From positions 1-64,000 of the forward strand of contig NZ_BBJH01000035.1 of the NCBI RefSeq assembly GCF_000739775.1: a DNA stretch of 64,000 nucleotides. Reading direction: 5' to 3'. This stretch comes from Paraburkholderia heleia NBRC 101817. GTDB lineage: Bacteria > Pseudomonadota > Gammaproteobacteria > Burkholderiales > Burkholderiaceae. Positions 24,703 through 34,600 of this stretch are shown in pieces. The position numbers were made by a program, and so were the translations under genes. The stretch's first letter is position 1, and every line of letters starts with the position of its first letter. Below the pieces are notes generated by a model, which had not been told where the DNA came from, made no database searches, and was given only the letters and a program-made list of their open reading frames with translations.

Positions 24703-26559
24703 ATGTTACTCATCGTCATCGCATTCGTGGGCGGTGCGTTCACCGTTCTGAGCCCCTGCATCCTGCCGGTCGTGCCGTTCGTGTTCGCGCGTTCCGAAGA
24801 GCCTTTCCTCACTGGCCGGCTGCCCATGCTGCTCGGCCTCGCGCTCACGTTCGCGCTGCTCACGGGGCTCGGCGCCGCCGGCCTCAACGGCGCGGCGCAG
24901 TTGAGCGAGTACGGCCGCTGGATCGCGCTCGGGCTCTTCGCGCTGTTCGGCGCAGCGCTGCTCTTTCCTGCACTCGCCACCCATCTCTCCGGCCCGCTCA
25001 CGGCGCTTGCCGAACGCTTCATGGCGCGCTCGCAGGACGACGGCGCGTCGCGCCGCATCGGCTCCGCCGTGCTGCTCGGCGCGGCCACGGGCCTGCTCTG
25101 GGCGCCGTGCGCCGGGCCGATCCTCGGCCTCATCATCACCGGCGCGGCCCGCCACGGCGTGACCTGGCAGACCTGGGCCGCGCTCGCGGCCTATGCCGTG
25201 GGCGCCGCCAGTTCGCTCGCGGTGGTGGCGGGACTCGGCCATCGCGCGATGGTCGTGCTCAAGCGCTCGCTCGGCGTGGGCGAGCATGTGCGGCGCGCGA
25301 TGGGGGCGCTCGTGCTCCTCACGGTCGGCGCGATCGCGCTGGGCGTGGATACGCGCCTGCTTGCGCTGGTGCCGGGCGCGCCGACCAATGGCGTGGAGGC
25401 GCGCCTCGTCGACTTGCTTGCGAGTCCTGCCGCGGTACGGCAAACGCCCGGCGCGGAGCGAGTGCGTCATGAGGAGCGGGAAGCCCAGGCACGTCCAGCG
25501 GTACAGGACGAACAAGCACACGAACAAGCACACGAACAAGCGGCCCACGTCGTGCGCGTATCGCTGCCGGCCGCGTCGCCCGCCGTCGATCTTCCGGTGG
25601 AAGGCCGCCTGCCGGCGCTCGACGGTGCGAACGCGTGGCTCAATTCCGCGCCGCTCACGCCTGAAGCGCTGCGCGGCAAGGTCGTGCTGGTCAACTTCTG
25701 GACCTATTCGTGCATCAACTGCCTGCGAACCCTGCCGTATCTGAAGACGTGGGCCGACCGCTACCGTAACGCCGGCCTCGTCGTGATCGGCGTGCACACG
25801 CCGGAATTCGGCTTCGAGCATGAAACAGGCAACGTCAAGCGCGCGCTGGCCAACCTGGACATCCGCTATCCCGTCGCCGTGGACAGCGACTACCGCATCT
25901 GGAACGCCTTCGGCAACCAGTACTGGCCGGCGTTCTATCTCGTCGATGCGCAGGGCCGTATCCGTTACCACCACTTCGGCGAAGGGGATTACGCGCAGGC
26001 CGAGCAGGCGATCCAGCAACTGCTGGCCGACAACGGCCGCGCCGCGCCCGCGGCCACGCCGACAGCACCGCGGGCAAGCGGCGCGCTGGCCCCCGCGGAT
26101 TCGCGCGACATCGGCTCGGGCGAAACGTATGTGGGGTATCGCGAGGCGCAGGGCAATGCGAATGCGCAGCGCGTGCAGGCCGATACGGCCGTAGCCTACG
26201 CATTGCCGGGGCAGCTCGGCCTGAACCAGTGGGCGTTCGGCGGGCGGTGGAACGTGGGCGCCGAGTCTGCGGTGTCAGGCGCGCCGCAGGCGAGCATCGC
26301 CTATCGCTTCCATGCGCGCGACCTGCATCTGGTGCTCGCGCCCGCCGCCGACGGCAAGCCCGTGCGCTTTCGCATCAGCATCGACGGTGCGCCGCCGGGC
26401 GTTGCGCACGGCACCGATGTTGCAGCGGACGGCAGTGGCGTCGCCACCAGCGCGCGCCTGTATCAGCTCGTGCGGCAGTCCGGCCGCATCGCGGACCACA
26501 CCTTCGAGATCCGCTTTCTCGACCCGGGCGCGCACGTCTACAGCTTCACGTTCGGCTGA
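24703..26559 (+). CDS. DsbD/CcdA-like membrane domain fused to thioredoxin and C-terminal domain (DipZ-like)
   Basis: The 618-residue protein has three parts. Residues 1-230 are a CcdA/DsbD-type domain with six to eight membrane spans and the paired redox cysteines SPCILPVVPF and APCAGPILG. Residues about 300-445 are a thioredoxin domain with WTYSCINCLRTLPY. Residues about 480-618 are a beta-rich C-terminal domain as in mycobacterial DipZ. A hydrophilic linker holds EQAHEQAHEQA, encoded by a 12-base tandem repeat near 25509-25545. It should carry reducing power from cytoplasm to periplasm. It is divergent from a redoxin with the same kind of Trx domain. Confidence 0.9.
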   Translation: MLLIVIAFVGGAFTVLSPCILPVVPFVFARSEEPFLTGRLPMLLGLALTFALLTGLGAAGLNGAAQLSEYGRWIALGLFALFGAALLFPALATHLSGPLTALAERFMARSQDDGASRRIGSAVLLGAATGLLWAPCAGPILGLIITGAARHGVTWQTWAALAAYAVGAASSLAVVAGLGHRAMVVLKRSLGVGEHVRRAMGALVLLTVGAIALGVDTRLLALVPGAPTNGVEARLVDLLASPAAVRQTPGAERVRHEEREAQARPAVQDEQAHEQAHEQAAHVVRVSLPAASPAVDLPVEGRLPALDGANAWLNSAPLTPEALRGKVVLVNFWTYSCINCLRTLPYLKTWADRYRNAGLVVIGVHTPEFGFEHETGNVKRALANLDIRYPVAVDSDYRIWNAFGNQYWPAFYLVDAQGRIRYHHFGEGDYAQAEQAIQQLLADNGRAAPAATPTAPRASGALAPADSRDIGSGETYVGYREAQGNANAQRVQADTAVAYALPGQLGLNQWAFGGRWNVGAESAVSGAPQASIAYRFHARDLHLVLAPAADGKPVRFRISIDGAPPGVAHGTDVAADGSGVATSARLYQLVRQSGRIADHTFEIRFLDPGAHVYSFTFG

Positions 26560-26832
26560 TACGCGCCGCGCCATGCCACGCCGCCGTGCCCTCGCGAGCC
26601 CGGCGGCATTTGCGTTGCGGCCCGTGCCGCGCTTCGTCGGGAGCTTTTTGTAGCGCAATGTATCTGCGCGCAATTCGGACACGTTCATATGCAAACCGCG
26701 CCCCAAATGGAAACACGGCAGATACATCCGGACGTTCAAATACACCTACGCCAGCTCGATTCACCACTCGGGCTGGACCGAACCCGGGTTGAACCCGATC
26801 GCTGTCTTCCTCATTCCTCTTTGGAGAACGTC

Positions 26833-27033
26833 ATGAAAGCCCTCAAGCTCCTCGCTCTTGCAGCTCTCGCCGCCGCCCCGGTTGTTTCGTTCGCCCAGTC
26901 GAACGAGCCTGTCACCCGTGCCCAGGTGCGCGCCGAACTCGTGCAGTTGCAGAAAGCGCATCGCGCCGCAAACGCCCAGCGCGCCGCGCAGGACGACGTT
27001 CCCGGCCTCGGCCCGATCTACGCGCATTCGTAA
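26833..27033 (+). CDS. DUF4148 small secreted protein
   Basis: ATG 26833 gives 66 residues with a signal peptide (MKALKLLALAALAAAPVVSFAQ) and the short Burkholderiales DUF4148 domain (VTRAQVRAELVQLQKA). The function of the family is unknown; members are often stress-responsive. A longer in-frame start at 26689 adds atypical sequence. It lies upstream of a secreted hydrolase on the same strand. Confidence 0.85.
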   Translation: MKALKLLALAALAAAPVVSFAQSNEPVTRAQVRAELVQLQKAHRAANAQRAAQDDVPGLGPIYAHS

Positions 27034-27084
27034 TCCGCCTTTCCCAGCCCACCGAACAACCCGATAAGAGAAGAGAGATAAACG

Positions 27085-27873
27085 ATGGCTTCGATCAAGC
27101 GGATTGTCACGTCCGTGGCGCTCCTCGGCGGCCTCTTCGCGCTGCAAGCGGCGCACGCCGCGCCGACGCGGGACCTGAAAGGCACCAACGTCGTGCTGGT
27201 GCACGGCGCATTCGCCGACGGTTCCAGCTGGAACCGCGTGATTCCGTTGCTCGAAGCGCGCGGCCTGCACGTCGTTGCCGTGCAGAACCCGCTCAGCTCG
27301 CTCGCGGACGACACGGCCGCAACGAAGCGCGTGATCGGGCAGCAGAAGGGCCCGGTGGTGCTGGTCGGCCACTCGTGGGCAGGCGTCGTGATCAGCGAAG
27401 CGGGCAACGACGGGAAGGTGAAGTCGCTCGTGTACGTGGCGGCCTTCGCGCCCGACAACGGCCAGTCGATCGCCGATATCACCCAGGGCCAGCCGGCCGC
27501 GCCGTGGGCGAGCGAACTGCGCAAAGACTCGGCGGGCTACCTGACGCTCTCCGACAAGGCGATTCGCCAGGACTTCGCGCCCGACCTGCCGCCCGCGCAG
27601 CAACGCATCGTGGCGGCCACGCAGGGCCCGTGGTTCAGCGGCGCGCTCTCGCAGAAGGTCACGCAGGCTGCGTGGCACGACAAGCCTTCGTATTTCGTCG
27701 TGACGACGCGCGACCGCATGATCGACCCCGCGCTGCAGGAATCGATGGCGAAGCATATCGGCGCGAAGGTGACGCGCGTGAACGGCAGCCACGTGTCGAT
27801 GCTGAGCCAGCCGAAGGCGGTGGCCGACGCGATCATCGACGCGGCGGAGCACGCGCAGCAGGACGCAAAGTAA
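27085..27873 (+). CDS. Secreted alpha/beta hydrolase
   Basis: The 262-residue protein has a signal peptide ending AAHAA, then the fold start VVLVHGAFADGSSWNRVIP with an oxyanion region, the nucleophile elbow VGHSWAG, and a likely catalytic Asp/His pair in TTRDRMIDP and NGSHVSML. It resembles EstC/salicylate-esterase-type hydrolases annotated as putative signal-peptide-bearing esterases. The substrate is unknown. It is probably co-transcribed with the DUF4148 gene 51 bases upstream. Confidence 0.88.
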   Translation: MASIKRIVTSVALLGGLFALQAAHAAPTRDLKGTNVVLVHGAFADGSSWNRVIPLLEARGLHVVAVQNPLSSLADDTAATKRVIGQQKGPVVLVGHSWAGVVISEAGNDGKVKSLVYVAAFAPDNGQSIADITQGQPAAPWASELRKDSAGYLTLSDKAIRQDFAPDLPPAQQRIVAATQGPWFSGALSQKVTQAAWHDKPSYFVVTTRDRMIDPALQESMAKHIGAKVTRVNGSHVSMLSQPKAVADAIIDAAEHAQQDAK

Positions 27874-27958
27874 CCGGCCCGCGCCGGCCGTCGAGTGGGG
27901 CCGCTTCCTCTGGGCGGCCGTTCGCCTGCCACCGTCATCGCACCCGAGGAGCACCTGA

Positions 27959-29212
27959 ATGCAGCGCTGGGTACAGGGACTGATACTCTGCACACTTCCG
28001 TCATCGTCCGGAATTCCCGCCGTGCGCCCATTCAGTGCCCTCGTCATGCTCGTCGGCGTCCTGCTCGCATCGGCAGGTTATGGCGCGACGTTCCTGTTCT
28101 CCATGCACGTGCGTGCCATTGGCGGCAACGACATCAACACCGGCGTGGCGCTCGCGGGCGCCGCGCTCGGCACCTTTGTGGGCGTCTCGCTCACGGGTTG
28201 GGTTGCCCAGCATGTGGGCGCGGCGCGCATGGCGGCGCTTGCAGCGCTGTGCGTGGGTGCGGGCGTGGTGAGCTTCGCGCTCGTCGAGCACGTGAGCCGC
28301 TTCGAGGTCGTGCCCGGCTTCCTCGTGGGCTTGGGCTGGGGCGCGTTCTGCCTGGCCGCCCCCATGGCGCTCGCCGAGCGCACGAACGACGCCGGGCGCG
28401 GCCTCTGGTTCCTGCGCTTCGCCACCATGCAGATGACGGGCATCGGCGCCAGTCCGGCGCTCGCGGGCTTCGCGATCCGCTTCTGGCGCATGCCGCTTGG
28501 CGGCGTGCTCTACACGATCGGCGGCCTGTGCGTGCTGGCGGCCGCGCTGCTCGAACTGTTCGGCCGGCTCGCGCCGCACGTGCGCTCCACGTCCGCGGCG
28601 CAGGAGCCGGCATCGCCGGACCCATGGCTCCTGAAGATGGGCGTGATCGTCCGCACCCGCGCGGTGTATCCCATCGTCATCATTGCGCTGGGAGGCTGCG
28701 TGTTCTCGGGCCTCATGACGTTTCAGATGTCGCTCGTGCAAGGCACCGGGGCGAAAGCGACGACCTTCTTCAGCGTCTACACGGTGACGGTCATCGCCTC
28801 GCGCTGGCTGCTCGCGCGCGTGGTCATCAAGATGCGCTCCGAAACCGCGACGAAAGTGCTGCTCATCATGATGGTGATGGGCAGCGCGGCGATGTTCGTC
28901 GTGCCGTTTCATGTGCTGTTTCAATCGGCGGCCGCCGTGCTGCTCGGCACCGGGTACGGGCTCGCTTACCCGATCGTCCAACTCCAGGCCGTCAACGACT
29001 CCATTGCCGCGCACCGCCGTGCCGCGCTCACCTGGTTCGTCGCGGCGTACTTCGTCGGCGCGTTCGGCTTTCCGAGCGTCGGCGGCTGGGTGCTGGTGCA
29101 CGGCGGCCGTGCGGCGCTGCTTGCGCTCATTGCTGCGTGCGGACTCGCCGCGCTCGCGCTGGCGGTCCTGCGCGACCGGCGGCGTGTCGAGACGCTATCG
29201 GCCAGCGTCTGA
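27959..29212 (+). CDS. MFS transporter
   Basis: The 417-residue protein has about 12 hydrophobic spans. ATG 27959 has a strong GAGGAG ribosome-binding site seven bases upstream; a GTG at 28022 would give a more usual N-terminus. The motif between spans 2 and 3 is degenerate (SLTGWVAQHVGAARM), so no subfamily is assigned. It is convergent with the type VI secretion genes. Confidence 0.85.
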   Translation: MQRWVQGLILCTLPSSSGIPAVRPFSALVMLVGVLLASAGYGATFLFSMHVRAIGGNDINTGVALAGAALGTFVGVSLTGWVAQHVGAARMAALAALCVGAGVVSFALVEHVSRFEVVPGFLVGLGWGAFCLAAPMALAERTNDAGRGLWFLRFATMQMTGIGASPALAGFAIRFWRMPLGGVLYTIGGLCVLAAALLELFGRLAPHVRSTSAAQEPASPDPWLLKMGVIVRTRAVYPIVIIALGGCVFSGLMTFQMSLVQGTGAKATTFFSVYTVTVIASRWLLARVVIKMRSETATKVLLIMMVMGSAAMFVVPFHVLFQSAAAVLLGTGYGLAYPIVQLQAVNDSIAAHRRAALTWFVAAYFVGAFGFPSVGGWVLVHGGRAALLALIAACGLAALALAVLRDRRRVETLSASV

Positions 29213-29295
29213 ACAGGCCCTGGCCATTCTCAATTGCCAACGAACCGGAGGGATCGTGACTGAACTATGGCGTTTGTCCGCAACTGAACTCTTCC

Positions 29296-29799
29296 TCATT
29301 TTTGCCGCTCCGTATCGAGTTCGAGATTGCGCTCAGCCGCCACCAGCCTCACCGGATCCGTCTTCTTCCATTGCGCTTTCGGGACCAGTACCGACCATTC
29401 GGCGTTGGTCGTGTCACGGAAGAACGCCGCCACGCCCACATAGTTCGCCTCATCGCCGATCGGTTCGGAAATCTTCAGCGTCTGGCCCGGCCCCAGCGTC
29501 AGATCCCTGCTCCAGAGCGTTGCCGCCTTCAGGGCGTCCGTGCCCGAGAGCAGTTGCGCATAGGTCGCCGTCGAGAAGGGCTTGTCATCGCTGAGCTGGT
29601 AGATGCGCAGCACCACCGGCAGCGATGCCCCTTCTCCATTCTGGTTCAGCGCGCTGCGCGCGGTGATGACAAGGTCCATCTGCTTGACCCTGGTCTCGAA
29701 CACCGCCTTCGTTGCGCTCACGGTGCCGTCCTTCACCGACTGCCACGTGCCGCACGCGCCGAGCGTCAGCGCGAGGGCGACGCCTGCCGCACCCTGCAT
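29296..29799 (-). CDS. tssJ: Type VI secretion lipoprotein TssJ
   Basis: The product has a lipobox LTLGAC within the first 16 residues of the ATG 29799 start, then the TssJ/VasD sandwich (MDLVITARSALNQNGEGASLPV, LRIYQL, LGPGQTLKISEP, AFFRDTTNAEW). TssJ anchors in the outer membrane and binds TssM. From ATG 29799 the signal n-region has no positive charge, so translation may begin a few codons upstream (TRTRI) at a non-ATG codon just past the tssF stop, where CGGAG is present. It is the last gene of the minus-strand T6SS run. Confidence 0.85.
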   Translation of the reverse strand: MQGAAGVALALTLGACGTWQSVKDGTVSATKAVFETRVKQMDLVITARSALNQNGEGASLPVVLRIYQLSDDKPFSTATYAQLLSGTDALKAATLWSRDLTLGPGQTLKISEPIGDEANYVGVAAFFRDTTNAEWSVLVPKAQWKKTDPVRLVAAERNLELDTERQK

Positions 29800-29813
29800 G
29801 ATCCGGGTACGCG

Positions 29814-31673
29814 TCAGAATGGCGCTCCGTTGAAATCGGTGCGCGGATAGACCGTCTCCTCGCCATCGATGGTCAGCAGCAGCTGCACGGAGCACTGCAC
29901 GCTCGCGTAGCGCCCCAGAAAGTGGTTCAGCACGTCGCCGAACAGCACGGCGTCGCCCGGCCCGGCGAAACCACCCGCGTCAAGGCCGACGTGGATGCGC
30001 ACGACCCGCAGCACGTAGCCGCGCTGCAGGACCTGGTCCAGGGAGAAGTGCACCGTCCGGATCGCGTCGATGCGCTGGGGGACCGCGTCGTCCACCGTCC
30101 AGTCGTAGAGTTCGAGCACCTCGCGCAGAACGGGCGCGCCTTCCCCGAGCATCTGGTTGAATTCGTTCTCGCCATTCGCAGTGAAATGGCCCAGCGCGCG
30201 CCACTCGTAGCCCGGAAAATAACGCGGCGGATACTGCGGCAGGCTCGGCCCCGTCAGGTTGCGCACCGACGCGATGCCGGTGAAGCCCGATACCGCCTCG
30301 GTAATCGTCGCCTCCGAAAGTGCCAGGCGCGGCAGGCGTCCGTTGTTCGCGAGGGCACGCACCGTCAGATGACGGTCCGGCTGTGGGCGGTCCTCGTCAT
30401 CCCCGGCGTAGCGATACGTCCCCGCCCAGAGCTGCCCCGCGAGCGTGACCCACACCTCCCGGCCCAGCGCCCCGTAGCGCATCGCGGTATGGAAATACCG
30501 CTCTGGTTTCTCGTAGCGCAGCATCCAGCCACGATGCCGGAAGCTCGTGAACGCCCGATAGGCATGCCGGGCGCTGCCCTCCGGATCGGCCGCGGTCACG
30601 GACAGCACGTCGTAAGGCTCGACGTGGTCCTCCACGGCGGCCTGCACCCGCACGCGGTGCCCGGTATCGTTCCAGTCAACAGGCTGCAGCGGCAGCGCAT
30701 CGACCTCAAACACGTTGATCACGGGCGTGCAGAAGAGGCGAAAGCTCTCGCGCCCCACCGGCTGGTCACCGGGCATGCGCCCTTGCAGCTCGATCTCGAA
30801 GGTCATCCGTGTTTCCCCCGCCGGCACCAGCGTGCTATCGAAGCCGCAGAGGTCGACGAAGTGGAATTTCTGCGGGAACACGAAATACTCCAGCAGCGTC
30901 TGCTCGCGGTCGAGTTGCTGGTTGCGCTCCGGGTTCGTCACCGGCCATAGCCGTGTCGACGGACCGAATCCCGCCGCCTCGAAACGTACGCCTTCGAGCG
31001 GCAGCAGTTCGCCATTGCGCACCGACGGCAGGCGGAGGTTGATTCCCGCAATCTGGCGCGTGAGCGCCGCGTACAGGGCGGCGGCCGCGGGCCGCTCGCC
31101 ATGCAGGTACAGGCGGATGCGCGACAGGTCCACGTGCTCGCGCTGGTCCCCGAACCAGAGGCCGAGAGTCAGGCGGATGACCGTGCGCCCGTCCGCGCGC
31201 ACCGCCACCTCTGCGTCCTCGACCGACAGCGGCAGCAGTTCGACCGCCTGCGTCGTGCGGAACGGGCACTGCACCCCATCGGCGCCGACAGGCGCCGAGC
31301 GCACCACGGCCCCGGCGGGAATCTGCGCCATGGCCGTATTCCGGCGATTCAGGGGCGTGCATTCGATGACCGACAGCGACGGGATCGCCCGTGCCATGTG
31401 CTCAAAGAGGTTGTCGAGCAGGCCCTCGGTCACCTCCGGCATGGCGTCGTCGAGCTTCATGCGCAACCGTGCCATGAGGAACGCAAAGGCCTCGTTGGCC
31501 GCCCGGACCTGGTCGTTCTCCTGGCCATACTGCATGCCCAGGCGCCGCGCGGCCTCGGGCTGATCGCGCACGAACTCGCGGCCAGCCTCGCGCAGGTAGC
31601 GCATCTCGGCGTCGAAATATCGCAGGAACGGATTACCACCGTCCTGCTGGAACTCTTTCCACGATGCGGTCAT
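29814..31673 (-). CDS. tssF: Type VI secretion baseplate protein TssF
   Basis: ATG 31673 (MTASWKEFQQDGGNPFLRYF) gives 619 residues, the normal TssF/VasA/ImpG length. Family text includes YFDAEMRYLREAGREFVRD, RLRMKLDDAMPEVTEGLL, and near the end LDQVLQRGYVLRVVRIHV followed by FGDVLNHFLGRYASVQC. TssF is a baseplate wedge component acting with TssG and TssE, neither of which is adjacent. The start overlaps the tssM stop (ATGA), so they are coupled. Confidence 0.93.
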   Translation of the reverse strand: MTASWKEFQQDGGNPFLRYFDAEMRYLREAGREFVRDQPEAARRLGMQYGQENDQVRAANEAFAFLMARLRMKLDDAMPEVTEGLLDNLFEHMARAIPSLSVIECTPLNRRNTAMAQIPAGAVVRSAPVGADGVQCPFRTTQAVELLPLSVEDAEVAVRADGRTVIRLTLGLWFGDQREHVDLSRIRLYLHGERPAAAALYAALTRQIAGINLRLPSVRNGELLPLEGVRFEAAGFGPSTRLWPVTNPERNQQLDREQTLLEYFVFPQKFHFVDLCGFDSTLVPAGETRMTFEIELQGRMPGDQPVGRESFRLFCTPVINVFEVDALPLQPVDWNDTGHRVRVQAAVEDHVEPYDVLSVTAADPEGSARHAYRAFTSFRHRGWMLRYEKPERYFHTAMRYGALGREVWVTLAGQLWAGTYRYAGDDEDRPQPDRHLTVRALANNGRLPRLALSEATITEAVSGFTGIASVRNLTGPSLPQYPPRYFPGYEWRALGHFTANGENEFNQMLGEGAPVLREVLELYDWTVDDAVPQRIDAIRTVHFSLDQVLQRGYVLRVVRIHVGLDAGGFAGPGDAVLFGDVLNHFLGRYASVQCSVQLLLTIDGEETVYPRTDFNGAPF

Positions 31674-34600
31674 GGCATTAACTCCGGTGGCAGGGGCGGG
31701 AGCATCGGTGCGGCACCACCCTTGCCGATGACAAAAATCCTTTCCGGCATCTGGAAGCCACGCAGCTTCAGCAGTTCGAGCGGACCGGTTCCAACCTGCG
31801 TGCGCAGCACGTAGCGCAACGGGTCGCCATTCGCATCGTTCCATGTGAGCTCGTAGCGGGTACTGTCCAGTGGCTTCACATCGGCTTTGGCGAGCAGGCG
31901 CAGAAATGCCCAGTCGCCCGTCGAATCGAACGCCTGCCTCAGGCCCGCGTTGAGTGCCTGCCATGTCAGACCGGCATGCCCGTTCAGGCCGTCGCCGGGC
32001 CATGCGAGCGGCGTCCAGCTTTCCTGCTGGTTGAAGTAGACGATCTGTGTGCCATCGACCGACAGTTCCGAGCGCGTCACGTTCGGCGTCGGCAAGGCCA
32101 TCATCTCGAAGCGCTCGTTCGCATCGCCCTTCACATAAAGCTGCGCGCCTACGGTCGATAGCTGGCGCAGGCCGGCAAGGAACTTCGGATCGAACTGCAA
32201 TGCCTGGGGCGCCAGTTCGTTTGGCGTCCAGTGATCGCCTTCGAGCTTCAGTACGCCCGCGAGTTGTGTCGAGATGAAGCGGGCGATCAGGCCGGTGTCG
32301 GGGCGCACGAAGCGCCCGAGTTCGGCGAAGGACGCATCGGCCTGCGTGTCGAAGAACGGATAGCGTCCGCTCATCGCGGCGCTGAACGGTGCGGCCACGC
32401 TTGCGCGCCACGCCTCGTTCAGGCTCGCGGCAGCCGGTTGCAGGATCGTCTGCCACGCGGCTTCGAGTGGCTGCGCAAACGCCGCGTTGCCAAAGCCCGC
32501 CCAGGCGGCACCGAGGCTTGCGGCTGTCAGCGCCGCGTCATCCCGTGCCTGCGACAGCTCCGAGAGCTTGCCCTGGAAGACCGCCTGCGCGAGCGAGCGC
32601 GCCATCGCCTGCGAGTCGGGACTGCCCGCGATCTGCTGCAGCTTCAGACGCATCGTCGTGACCGCAGTCAGATAGCGCGACAGGCTTACACCGTTCAGCG
32701 CGATGTTCGCCGGGGCGCCTGCCTTGCTGTTTGCGCCGTTCGTCGCTGCAACGCCCGTCTCTCCCATCAGGGCGAGCAGCGGTCCGAATGACTTGTCCAG
32801 CGGATTGACGGCTGGCGGATTCGCGTCGTCGCTGTTGCCGATCAGGCTCTGCGCCTTGCGCACCAGCGTATCGGTCAGCGCCTGCGAGGGACGTCCCGCC
32901 TGTGCCTGGTACTGTACCGACTTCATCAGGGAGATGAGTGGCGAGGTCTGCGCGTCGGCCAGACGCGCGAGCTGGTCGATCGCGCCGTTCAGGTTCGATG
33001 CCGCTAGCCACTGGAGGCTGTTGAGCATGGTCTGCCAGGCGGCGGTGTATTCCGCGAAGTACCGTGCAGTGAGCCGCTGCTTCAGTTCTTCGGCCGCCCG
33101 CTTCTCGTCGATCGCGGCGGCGGTTCGGATCGCCCCCTGTGCGAGCGTGTTGCCGATGGTCTGCGATGGCTGCGCGCCGGTCAGCACCCAGTCGCCGCTG
33201 ACGCGCCGCTCGTTCGCCGCCCTGTCAATCGCGTCCGCGATCATGCCGTCCCACGCGGCGCGGGTGTAGATGCCCGGCACCGTCTGCGACGTCGTGAACA
33301 GCCCGTGTGCATCCGCGCCGTTGAGCAGCGTTTCGAGCGACGCGTCTGCGTACTTGCCTTTGACCTCGTCGAGGATGCTTTGGTACACGGTGTCGTCGGC
33401 GGACGCCAGTCCCATCTGCGTGACCAGCATGTTGCGGGTTGTGCTGACGAGACTGCTGTCGGGTGTGATGCGCCATTCTGGATGGGCTTTCAGGTGATCC
33501 GCGTAGAAGGCTGCGAGCCGACCGCCGGTATCGTCGCGCTCGCCTTCGGACATGTCCACAGGGCGTCGCCACAGGGCAACCAGTGCGCGCCGGAGGAACG
33601 TCGCATCGGCGCGGGCGGGGTCTCCGAGCATCAGGTAGGTCTTCAGCGCGTTATAGGTGCTGCCGCGCGTGTCCTGCGATTGCAGCGCATCGGCGCGGGC
33701 TTCCCCTGCGGCCTTGAGCAGGTCCGTGATGGTACGTACGACCGGTGCCTGCAGGTTGCGTGTTGTCGCGATCCCGTACGGATGCCAGAGCGCCGCAAGG
33801 ATGTCGTCGTTGCGCGACAGGCCCGCGCGCAGGTACCACGGTGCGCCGTGCTGCTGGCGGTATTCGAGCTGTTCCATCAACTGCTGGAGCGCGAGCTGGG
33901 CGCGCCAGGACTCGGCGGTTTGCGGTTTTGCCTCGACGGCGGTCTGCGCGGTCTGATCTGCCTCGCGCACGAGCTGCCGGTTGCCGATGACGGAGACCGT
34001 CATCCACACACACCAGGCGATCGCCGCGGCGATGACGAGCGTAGCCAGCGCGTTGGGCCAGTAGAAGCCGACGCGACGGCCCCGGTAGTTGGGCGACCCC
34101 GCCGCGATCTCGCGCCACACCGGTAACAGCGCAGCGGGCTGCACACGAACGACCGTGACTGCCGCCGGCGTGTCGACAGGCACGCCGGGCGTCCCGTCGC
34201 CGTTGGCTACCGGCACCGGTACGACGGTCGGTCCTGGAAAGACCGGCGCAAACATGATGCCTGCCAGCGGCGCGCGCAGCCAGTTCGACGCAGCCAGCGT
34301 CCGCAGGCGATCGACGATGCGCCCGCAATGATCTCCGACGTACTTTGACACTTCCATCAGCCAGGTCACCCGAAGGTTATTCCCGGTGCAAAGGTGTACG
34401 CCCGCATCCGCAGACCTCTGCTCGACCTCGTTCAGCAAATCCGGCAGCCTGGCGGCGGCCTCGTGCGCCTGCCGGCGCGAATCGTTCGGCATGAACGCGC
34501 CCACCGCGTCGAAGCGTTCGGACGGACTACCCTTCGCCTCGACTGGATGCAGGAACGTAACGGGCGCGGCCCAGCCCAGCGCGGTGGCGATGCCCGAGAG

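Noticed and set aside
25509..25545. Short tandem repeat as a possible CRISPR or minisatellite
   Set aside because: It is three 12-base units in frame inside the DsbD-Trx linker (EQAH repeats), with no spacers.
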